From positions 1 through 64,000 of the forward strand of contig CANPXP010000003.1 of the NCBI GenBank assembly GCA_947586255.1: 64,000 nucleotides of DNA. Direction: 5' to 3'. Shown one piece after another: positions 35,785 to 43,087 of the stretch (position 1 is the first letter of the stretch; the number at the start of each line of letters is the position of its first letter). Under the pieces are notes generated by a model. The model was not told where the DNA came from. It did not search any database and worked only from the letters and a program-made list of their open reading frames with translations. The translations under genes and the position numbers were made by a program. The stretch is from an uncultured Lachnospiraceae bacterium (GTDB lineage Bacteria > Bacillota > Clostridia > Lachnospirales > Lachnospiraceae).

Positions 35785-36855
35785 TCATATAAAATTAATA
35801 TGCTTTTTATCCATAGTAACCAGATAATCCAGCAATTGATTTCTCTCTTCAAAAACACATCTAAAATTACATTCTTCTTTTGGTTTCATACTCTGAAACT
35901 TTTTTGTCGTTTCATCGGAAAACCATAAGTTTTTAAAAGATTGTTTTTCCAAATTTCCAATAATTCCTTGCTTTGTATAAGCTCTTTGATGGCAATAATA
36001 CACATTACAATCAGCACCAATCACTGTAAATATTTCTTTTATATAACATTTTTCACATTTTTTGATGAATTCTTTATCAAAGCTTTCATCGTTTGTATAC
36101 TTATCTATGATACTGAATTTCCCATTTTCAAAATCCATTTTAGCATTCGCGATCTGCTCTTCTACAGATTCTTTAATTTCCATATGATATTCCGGCATCA
36201 TGCCTTTCACAGTTAAAGGGGCAAATTTTACATTATTAACTCCAATTTCAGACAATATGCTACACATTTCATAGATATCTCGATAATTATCTTTTGTTAC
36301 CACGCAATTAACACCAAGTACACAATTATCATCTTTCTCTTTTGAGAATTTCTCCATATTGTCTAAAACCGCGGAATATGTTTTTACACCTCTTATTCTT
36401 TCATACATCTCGCTATTAACAGAATCAAAAGAAACTCTCACCCATTTTGCATTATGCAACGCCTCTCTTTCCTTTTCACCCAGCGCTTGTCCATTTGTGA
36501 TCATTGCATAATCTATTCCACACTGATTTACCAACTTCAATGTCTCACAAATATGGCTATAACATAATGGCTCTCCGCCTCCGCTAAACGTAATCGCTTT
36601 CGTCCCTATATCCGAAAGGTCGTGAATGATTTCCTGCATTTTTACCCATGGTATTGATTCTCTTCTGTCTACTTTTCTATTCTCTATTACCGCATCATTA
36701 GCATATGCACAATACCAGCAATTTTGATTGCATACATTTGTTGGTTTAATTCTTACATATAACGGTGCTGTTCGTTCATTTTGAAGGATTGCCTTCAGCT
36801 TATCCGGATGACATAAAATTTTATAATCACTATATGTACTGCTTTTCTGTTCCAT
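35785..36855 (-). CDS. Radical SAM/SPASM domain protein
   Basis: The 356-residue protein has PTNVCNQNCWYCAYAN, whose CxxxCxxC holds the iron-sulfur cluster, and ITFSGGGEPLCY (GGEP). The C-terminal SPASM-like region has CEKCYIKEIFTVIGADCNVYYC, the GNL turn and CNFRC for extra clusters. Related proteins modify peptides or sugars, for example as dehydrogenases or epimerases. It differs from the radical SAM protein at 28436 and has no G tract. It follows the glycosyltransferase gene at 36876 by 20 bases. Confidence 0.85.
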   Translation of the reverse strand: MEQKSSTYSDYKILCHPDKLKAILQNERTAPLYVRIKPTNVCNQNCWYCAYANDAVIENRKVDRRESIPWVKMQEIIHDLSDIGTKAITFSGGGEPLCYSHICETLKLVNQCGIDYAMITNGQALGEKEREALHNAKWVRVSFDSVNSEMYERIRGVKTYSAVLDNMEKFSKEKDDNCVLGVNCVVTKDNYRDIYEMCSILSEIGVNNVKFAPLTVKGMMPEYHMEIKESVEEQIANAKMDFENGKFSIIDKYTNDESFDKEFIKKCEKCYIKEIFTVIGADCNVYYCHQRAYTKQGIIGNLEKQSFKNLWFSDETTKKFQSMKPKEECNFRCVFEERNQLLDYLVTMDKKHINFI

Positions 36856-36875
36856 ATTACCTACCCTTACTAATA

Positions 36876-38105
36876 CTAAAGCTGATGATAGAATTTGATT
36901 AGTCTGTCAATTTGGTTTTCTATCGCCAATATTTCCCGCGCCCTTTTTGCTTTTTCTTTATTGATTTCTTTGTTTTTCTCCAACCATTCTAACTTCTCTG
37001 GAAGTTCTTCCAGAGAACACGGTATCGCTGCTCCATATCGCGCTAAATATCTGCCAAACATTTCATTCTTTCTGCCATATAAGGCCGGAATCCCAGCATC
37101 GACATAATCAAAATACTTATTTGTAGCATAATATCTGGCTTTAGATTTATAATCATAAACATACCCAAACATCTTTACGTATTCATCTGTTTTTGATTGG
37201 AACTCAACACAGTCTATACCATAGTCCATATGGCTTTCATATTGAATCAGTTTTCGCGGAGACATAGGATTTTTAATCTTAACAAATTTATTCTTTTTTT
37301 CTAAATCCAAAAACTTATAGTAAGCTGCATCACATTTCCTAGAAGGCACAATGACAAAATATCCCTTACTCCGTTCCAGAACGGAGGCCATATAACTAAA
37401 ACCATCCCATTCTATTTTTTCCAGAACGTCTTGCGATCTTGATGATAACAATCTACCGCCATATATAATTTTTAAATTTTTCCTACCTTTATCATTACTT
37501 TGATCTTCTTGAAGGTAATTCCAATTCCAACAATAATCAAAAAACAAAATTCTCTTTGCAAAAGAATATCCGTACTTATGTTTTAAATGTTGTGTTTCAA
37601 ACGATCTGCAGCATATGCCGTCTGCATTTTCAAAGCAAAACTTCTCTCTTCTTTCACACGCACGATTTTTATATCTTGAAAAATCTTTAAAAACGTCATA
37701 TTGATCATATACAATCTTGCCAATATTTTTTTTATTTTTAATGAGATTTTCCGTCCTCACTTTCACATCAGCTTCTGAAAAAATGTGATATACCAATGGT
37801 TTAACAAATAAACAGTTCATGTATAACTTTATTTCCGACTTAAATGGAATAATCTTGTCAAAGTACTTTTTATTGTCTTTTGCTAAACTTTCTTTACTAT
37901 CATCATTGAGAAACAAAACAACTCTATAATGTTTCTTTTTAAGAGCATAACCAATTTTAATAACACGCGGTTTAACATAATCAACAACAAAAACTATTGT
38001 GTTGTCTCTTTGTTTTCTCCACGGCCTAATAAAAAGTAAAACCTTTATCATGATTAAATATATTAATAACTTTAATTTTTCTATAATTATATTCATATAA
38101 CGCAT
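36876..38105 (-). CDS. Probable GT-B glycosyltransferase
   Basis: The 409-residue protein begins with a hydrophobic stretch (KLLIYLIMIKVLLFI), then a Rossmann-like half (NTIVFVVDYVKPRVIKIGYA, VYHIFSEADVK) and a second half with IIYGGRLLSSRS and YYATNKYFDYVDAGIPALYG. This resembles family 4 or related GT-B transferases, but the paired-glutamate donor motif is not clear. It may sit at the membrane through its N-terminus. The start could be the ATG three codons further in. Assignment rests on overall pattern. Confidence 0.65.
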   Translation of the reverse strand: MRYMNIIIEKLKLLIYLIMIKVLLFIRPWRKQRDNTIVFVVDYVKPRVIKIGYALKKKHYRVVLFLNDDSKESLAKDNKKYFDKIIPFKSEIKLYMNCLFVKPLVYHIFSEADVKVRTENLIKNKKNIGKIVYDQYDVFKDFSRYKNRACERREKFCFENADGICCRSFETQHLKHKYGYSFAKRILFFDYCWNWNYLQEDQSNDKGRKNLKIIYGGRLLSSRSQDVLEKIEWDGFSYMASVLERSKGYFVIVPSRKCDAAYYKFLDLEKKNKFVKIKNPMSPRKLIQYESHMDYGIDCVEFQSKTDEYVKMFGYVYDYKSKARYYATNKYFDYVDAGIPALYGRKNEMFGRYLARYGAAIPCSLEELPEKLEWLEKNKEINKEKAKRAREILAIENQIDRLIKFYHQL

Positions 38106-38143
38106 TTGGAAATATTAAATTATTGTCGTTTTTCAATCAGCTT

Positions 38144-39175
38144 TTAAACGTGTTTTATTTTTAAATTCATATCTACATCGAATGTATATAATAATTCATC
38201 CATTCTAAACTGAGTCTTTTTGCATACAAACTCCTTCTGTATACGTTGTGGCAAAAATATCCCGCACATATTGTTATTTGTCACATACACATTTTTAAAA
38301 TCTTCACCCAATACATCCTTTACTGCATATATAACTTCCGAATTATATCTACTATTTTTTTTAAAATCATGCCATATTACTATGGAATCCTTATTACGAA
38401 TAGAAAATATATTTTTAGTATCCCAATATACACCATCATAACTATGGTTTCCATCAATAAAAAATAACGTTATATCACTCGGTAAAATAGAATAATCAAA
38501 TTGTTTCGAATCCTCTACAAACCACTGTTTAATCTTATCACTGTATATCAATCTGTTTGAAAAATCTGGTATTTCTAATTTTTTGCACCAATTCCGCATA
38601 CCATACTTTGAATCTGGCGGAGCCGTTATGCTGTACAAGCATTCACAGGTATCCGTCAATATATTAATGCTTTCTCCTATATATGTGCCTATTTCTAAAT
38701 ATTTCCTACATTGATACTTTTCTGCTATATGCTTAATAAAAGCATAATCCAGTACTCCTGAACCTCCAGGCATGAAAGTTAATTCTTTCAATTTTATTAT
38801 CCTATTCTCACTTAATAAAAGCCCTAAATCGATTGTTCTATTATTCAATTCTTCAAATATATCATGTATATCATGACAACTATGCATTTTCGAATCGTCA
38901 TCACATTGTGCGCTATATATCAATATATTGTCTTGCCTATATTTATAGGCCACTTTCAGAATTTCGTCTTTATATATACTCGCAATAATCAACTTTTCCT
39001 TTTTGCTTTTTTGCATAATATCAGGAGAATATACTATTTTACCGTCTATACTCTCCCCCCCCCACTTATTTGGATCGCTATCCACAAAAAATTCTATCTC
39101 ATACACTTCTTTTAATGCATAATATGCACTTTTCCCAGTATTGCCCGCTCCCCAAATTATTGCTTTTTCTTTCAT
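38144..39175 (-). CDS. Class I methyltransferase (Methyltransf_24-like) with N-terminal Rossmann-like module, G9 tract
   Basis: The protein has 343 residues. Residues 1-95 are the recurrent module (KAIIWGAGNTGKSAYYAL, FFVDSDPNKWG, KLIIASIYKDEIL). The C-terminal part has KYLEIGTYIGESINIL, ITLFFIDGNHSYDGVY and SIVIWHDF, as in Methyltransf_24 and TylF-related enzymes. Nine G at 39055-39063 encode WGGE at codons 38-41, inside the module and in frame. It is the first gene of the AT-rich run; the epimerase gene upstream has clearly higher GC. Confidence 0.83.
   Translation of the reverse strand: MKEKAIIWGAGNTGKSAYYALKEVYEIEFFVDSDPNKWGGESIDGKIVYSPDIMQKSKKEKLIIASIYKDEILKVAYKYRQDNILIYSAQCDDDSKMHSCHDIHDIFEELNNRTIDLGLLLSENRIIKLKELTFMPGGSGVLDYAFIKHIAEKYQCRKYLEIGTYIGESINILTDTCECLYSITAPPDSKYGMRNWCKKLEIPDFSNRLIYSDKIKQWFVEDSKQFDYSILPSDITLFFIDGNHSYDGVYWDTKNIFSIRNKDSIVIWHDFKKNSRYNSEVIYAVKDVLGEDFKNVYVTNNNMCGIFLPQRIQKEFVCKKTQFRMDELLYTFDVDMNLKIKHV
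39055..39063 (-). repeat. Poly-G tract (9 G) in the methyltransferase gene at 38144
   Basis: Codons TGG GGG GGG GAG, in frame at nine G, 112 bases after the start codon. Confidence 0.9.
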
Positions 39176-39211
39176 CTTTGTTCCTCTCTATAACTTAATA
39201 TAAAAATGCTG

Positions 39212-40201
39212 TTATGCCTTCCCCAGATACTTAAACCAGTCCTGCGTCGCCTCACCGATACTGTCCGGCGTCCACACCGGCGCTTCACGCCAGTATTCGA
39301 TATTGTCCAGCACCTTCTGCACACCTTCTTCAAACGACACCCTGGCTTTCCAACCCAGTCTCTTTTCTATTTTCGTAGTATCCGCATAGGTACAGTCCGG
39401 CTCTCCCGGGCGCTTGGGGATATGCGTGATCTCGCCTCCAAGAAGTTCACAGAGCCTGTTCACGGAATAAGTACCGCCGCTTCCAACATTGAATGTATCC
39501 TGCACTACATCGGACATGGCCGCTGTATAAAATGCATCCGCAATATCCGTCACGTAGGTGAAATCTCTTGTCTGACTGCCGTCACCCACCACCGTAAACG
39601 GCTTTCCCGCCAGCTTCTGTGCCAAAAATACACCGAACACAGCCCCGTATGTCCCTGAAGTTCTGGAACGCGTACCATACACATTGAAAAGTCTAAGCGT
39701 CACAACCGGCAGGCCGTACACCTGCCCCCAGTGAAGCACGGTCTCCTCTCCCAGTCTCTTGGTCAGCGCGTAGGGATACTGCGGTCTGATTTCAGCCGTC
39801 TCCTTGGTGGGGTACTCGTCCGGTATTCCGTAACATGAGGAAGATGCCGCATAGACCAGCTTTTTGATTCCTGCATTCTTCGCGCATTCAACGACATTGT
39901 ATGTACCGAGCACATTGGAAGAATAATAATCCCACGGTCGCTGGATAGACGGTACAATATCCGCCAGTGCAGCGAAGTGGAACACATAGTCAACGCCTTT
40001 AAATACCGGCGCGATCTGCTCTATATTTCTGATGTCCATATGATGAACCGTCAGATTGGGATTTCCTTCCTGATGCGCCAGATTTTCAGGGCGTCCGGTC
40101 GTCCAGTTATCTATCACCCTCACCTGGTGGCCTTCCGCCAACAATTTGTCCACCATATGAGACCCTATGAATCCGCATCCCCCGGTAACAAGTGAAACCA
40201 A
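39212..40201 (-). CDS. NAD-dependent sugar-nucleotide epimerase/dehydratase
   Basis: This 329-residue extended short-chain dehydrogenase has the NAD loop GGCGFIGSH, the YPYALTKRLGE motif with catalytic Tyr-x3-Lys, and TRDFTYVTDIADAF. It is most like UDP-glucose/UDP-GlcNAc 4-epimerases. The start is taken as TTG 40201, eight bases after GGAGG. It lies in the heptose-gene run but does not look like HldD, so a role as hexose epimerase or heptose modifier are both open. Confidence 0.85.
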   Translation of the reverse strand: MVSLVTGGCGFIGSHMVDKLLAEGHQVRVIDNWTTGRPENLAHQEGNPNLTVHHMDIRNIEQIAPVFKGVDYVFHFAALADIVPSIQRPWDYYSSNVLGTYNVVECAKNAGIKKLVYAASSSCYGIPDEYPTKETAEIRPQYPYALTKRLGEETVLHWGQVYGLPVVTLRLFNVYGTRSRTSGTYGAVFGVFLAQKLAGKPFTVVGDGSQTRDFTYVTDIADAFYTAAMSDVVQDTFNVGSGGTYSVNRLCELLGGEITHIPKRPGEPDCTYADTTKIEKRLGWKARVSFEEGVQKVLDNIEYWREAPVWTPDSIGEATQDWFKYLGKA

Positions 40202-40259
40202 TGTATCATCCTCCAATCAACTCAAACTGTATCTGAACTCTATTCTGTATCTGCAGACG

Positions 40260-40817
40260 CTATAGCAGCGTCCGCACAAAATCCCGCAGATCCCGCATGA
40301 TATAATCCGGCGTAACAGGTTCTTCCAGCCGCGCCGTTCCATAGCCGGATTCCAATAGAACCGTACTCACTCCGGCATTCTGCCCCAGCAGGATATCCGT
40401 CGCTCTGTCGCCCACCATATAGGATTTGGTAAGATCAATGCCATACTTCTGTACGGCAGCGTCTATCATACCGGTCTGCGGTTTGCGGCAGCTGCAGGGC
40501 CTCGCGTATTTTGCAATGATCCCCTTCTCATAGTGCGGGCAGTAATAGACTGCATCCACTCCTGTCTGCTCCATCAGCAGGCGGTTCATCTCAACCAAAT
40601 CCTCTTCTGCGATAATTCCTCTCGCAACCCCGCTCTGATTCGTGACCACAATCGCCAGATACCCCTTCGCCTTGATCTTGTCCACGCACTCCCTGGCGTA
40701 AGGAAAGATCTCCATCTGATCAATGGTCGCCACATAGCTTTTTTCTCTGGCCAGGACCCCGTCTCTGTCCAGAAAGACCGCCGCCCGCTTGATTGTTTCG
40801 GCCGCGTTCTTTTCCAT
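40260..40817 (-). CDS. gmhB: D-glycero-D-manno-heptose-1,7-bisphosphate 7-phosphatase
   Basis: The 185-residue HAD phosphatase has FLDRDGVLAREKSYV (nucleophile Asp), VVTNQSGVARGI, VGDRATDILLG and the GmhB zinc loop CPHYEKGIIAKYARPCSCRK with one His and three Cys. GmhB removes the 7-phosphate of heptose bisphosphate before nucleotide activation. It lies one base after the GmhA-like gene, and the kinase-nucleotidyltransferase at 30296 would provide the flanking steps. Confidence 0.87.
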   Translation of the reverse strand: MEKNAAETIKRAAVFLDRDGVLAREKSYVATIDQMEIFPYARECVDKIKAKGYLAIVVTNQSGVARGIIAEEDLVEMNRLLMEQTGVDAVYYCPHYEKGIIAKYARPCSCRKPQTGMIDAAVQKYGIDLTKSYMVGDRATDILLGQNAGVSTVLLESGYGTARLEEPVTPDYIMRDLRDFVRTLL

Positions 40818-40818
40818 A

Positions 40819-41397
40819 TCAGAGGCTCACCCCGTCCCTCTCCATAATCAGATCGACGATCTGCTGCAGGATCAGGTTGTGAAGCGATTCCACAATGCCA
40901 TATTGAAAACTCGGAACATATACGTTGATATCTCCAAGTGTTTTTGCCTTATTATCTGCGCGGAAGCCTGTAAAAGTGATGATTTCCGCTTTCTTTGCTC
41001 TCGCCGTCTCTATCGCATTGATGATATTGGCGGAATTACCGGAGCTGCTGATCGCGACAAGCAGATCTCCCTCTCTTGCCAAGAACTCTAACGGACGTGA
41101 AAAAATACATTCATATCCGTAATCGTTTCCCATGCATGTGGTAACGGCATTGTCGTACAGACTGTAGGTGTTCATACCGCCGTTTTTCATAAAATCTGCT
41201 GTCATATGGCTCGCAATGGCGCTGCTTCCACCGTTTCCCACAAAAAACAACTGGCTCTGTCTCTTCTTATGCTCCGTGAAAGTATTGACCAGACGATCGA
41301 TGCCATCGTCATAATCGGCGCATTTCCTGTCTGTTTCTATGTAAATTTCTGTATTTTCGAGTGTGTGTATCAGTTCTTGGACATACGGATTTTTCAC
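40819..41397 (-). CDS. gmhA: Sedoheptulose-7-phosphate isomerase (SIS domain)
   Basis: The 192-residue SIS-domain protein has LFFVGNGGSSAIASHMTADF and LLVAISSSGNSANIINAI, typical of GmhA, which converts sedoheptulose 7-phosphate to heptose 7-phosphate. The start is GTG 41397, after GGGAGACTGAT and one base past the upstream stop, so it is translationally coupled to the gene at 41399. A related SIS isomerase for another sugar phosphate is possible, but the GmhB neighbour supports heptose. Confidence 0.82.
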   Translation of the reverse strand: MKNPYVQELIHTLENTEIYIETDRKCADYDDGIDRLVNTFTEHKKRQSQLFFVGNGGSSAIASHMTADFMKNGGMNTYSLYDNAVTTCMGNDYGYECIFSRPLEFLAREGDLLVAISSSGNSANIINAIETARAKKAEIITFTGFRADNKAKTLGDINVYVPSFQYGIVESLHNLILQQIVDLIMERDGVSL

Positions 41398-41398
41398 A

Positions 41399-42808
41399 TC
41401 AGTCTCCCACCACTTCCGCATTCTGTATCATAATCGGCTTCCCCGTCTTCTTATACAGCTGCACCACGCTGCTCGGATCCCCGTAGTAGGCGTCGCTCAG
41501 GACGATTGCCCGCTCCAGATCCGCCGTGTCGTCGTAGATACCCCAGCCCGCTTCCAGAAAGTCGTCCCGGATTTTCCGGTACTCTTCCCACAGCCCGGGC
41601 CGCATGGACGAGATCGTCGCCTCGATCAGCGGATGAGGCCGCCACAGCAGCGCCGTCGTATCCCGGTACTCCTGAAAGACTGCAAAAACCGATTTCATCT
41701 TGCCGATCATCTTCTCGTCATACTGTAACAGCGCGCTGACGCTGTTGTTGTAGAAGATGACCTTCTTCCGGCTCCCGTCAGGCTTATAGAGAATCTTCTC
41801 CCAGGCTTCCGGGATATCAAGATCTTCCTTTTTTGTGCTGCCGGCCCTGTCTAACTTCGGACTGCCCAACCCCAGGATTTTCTTTTCCCAGACGGCCTTC
41901 GTCTCTCTGCCGAAGGTTTCGACAAGCACGTTGATATAGATTCTGCGCATGTCCTCCGACTGGACGATCACCCTGTCTGCATGGAAGACACCCGGCACTG
42001 TCACGAAGTGCTCCATGCCCTTTACGGCCTCCGCATTGTCCGGCGAGATCTCATCCAGCACAAAATACGGGATATAGACCAGCATATCTGTATACTGCTT
42101 CAGATTTTTCGCATAATAGGTTGGTTCCACGCTGGTCACATAGTTGAACTCATCATATGGATTATGGATAAAAACCACATCGGGCCTGCGCTCCACAAGG
42201 TCGTATTCCCGCCAGTCAGTGACAGGCACATACGCCGGATACTGACTGCCTTCATAGTGCATCGTCCCGAAGCTGCCGTCGGCCCTTCTGTCATAGTAGG
42301 GAATCGGAACCACATAGGCGTCACAGGCTTCATCGGCGTCTGCCGCCTTCCAGACGCTCTCCAGGCTGTCCCACATGCTTGCCTTGTAGGGCAGGAACAG
42401 CACTTCTCTGCGGACTGCGACGTTGTGTCTGATCTCATTTTCTATGGCGGTCAGCTGCTGTTGTAGCCATTTGTACATCCTGCCGGCTGCAAGCGCGTCT
42501 TGTCCCGCTTCCCCGCCTTCCGGCCAGATATCTGCACCGTGTTCCGTATCCGCCTGTTCCCGCGTCAGTCCTTCATGGAACCGATAGATCTGTTCACAAT
42601 ACCTTTCTAACAGCGGAATCACAGGACAGGTCTCTCCCTCTGTCTGTTCCAGCAGGGTGCCGATGGCGATGGCGCTCTCCTGGCAGTCCGCCAGCAGCCC
42701 CGCCGCGGCCGGACGGTTCTTCTTTTCAATTAAGGCTCTGACTTCATCATGGGCCTGCCGAAGCAGTCCCACCGACTCCATGACCTGGTCATACTGTAGT
42801 TTCCTCAT
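41399..42808 (-). CDS. GT-B-like transferase, CDP-glycerol glycerophosphotransferase-related
   Basis: The 469-residue protein has a helical N-terminal third, then KASMWDSLESVWKAA, DVVFIHNPYDEFNYVTSV, DRVIVQSEDMRRIY, LGLGSPKLDRAG, TALLWRPHPL and LSDAYYGDPSSVVQLY. The last two resemble the donor-site RPHP and D-SS motifs of CDP-glycerol:polyglycerol phosphate transferases. It could be a glycerophosphate or sugar transferase of the surface polymer. It starts the heptose operon (41399, gmhA, gmhB, epimerase). Confidence 0.65.
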   Translation of the reverse strand: MRKLQYDQVMESVGLLRQAHDEVRALIEKKNRPAAAGLLADCQESAIAIGTLLEQTEGETCPVIPLLERYCEQIYRFHEGLTREQADTEHGADIWPEGGEAGQDALAAGRMYKWLQQQLTAIENEIRHNVAVRREVLFLPYKASMWDSLESVWKAADADEACDAYVVPIPYYDRRADGSFGTMHYEGSQYPAYVPVTDWREYDLVERRPDVVFIHNPYDEFNYVTSVEPTYYAKNLKQYTDMLVYIPYFVLDEISPDNAEAVKGMEHFVTVPGVFHADRVIVQSEDMRRIYINVLVETFGRETKAVWEKKILGLGSPKLDRAGSTKKEDLDIPEAWEKILYKPDGSRKKVIFYNNSVSALLQYDEKMIGKMKSVFAVFQEYRDTTALLWRPHPLIEATISSMRPGLWEEYRKIRDDFLEAGWGIYDDTADLERAIVLSDAYYGDPSSVVQLYKKTGKPIMIQNAEVVGD

Positions 42809-43087
42809 GACGTCCTGCGCGCCCTGTCCGGGTCTGCAAAAATCCGCTCTCCCTCATCTGTTTGGAATAATAAGGCATATTGGTCACCCTCACAGGGTGA
42901 TGCGGTCTCCTCCGCTTCGCTCCCCGCTACGTCACGCTCCGCGTGTTCACGGGGTCCTGGCATACCCAATGCCCGGCGCTGTTCTTCCGTCGGTTTCTAA
43001 TGCCGTTCTTCTTTTTATATCACGAGCAGCGCTCTCCGGTCCGTCCGGGCGTCTCCGCCTTCCCGGTGAAATGCCGGCTCACCGCCT
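42809..43087 (-). ncRNA. Candidate guide/omega-like RNA downstream of the TnpB-like gene
   Basis: This 279-base GC-rich gap follows the TnpB-like stop. It holds no supported gene but several inverted repeats, including TCACCCTCACAGGGTGA near 42886-42902. TnpB genes usually carry a scaffold RNA at their 3' end whose last part acts as guide. By position, the gap could encode one, with the guide toward the start of the gene at 42808. This rests on position and structure only. Confidence 0.3.
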
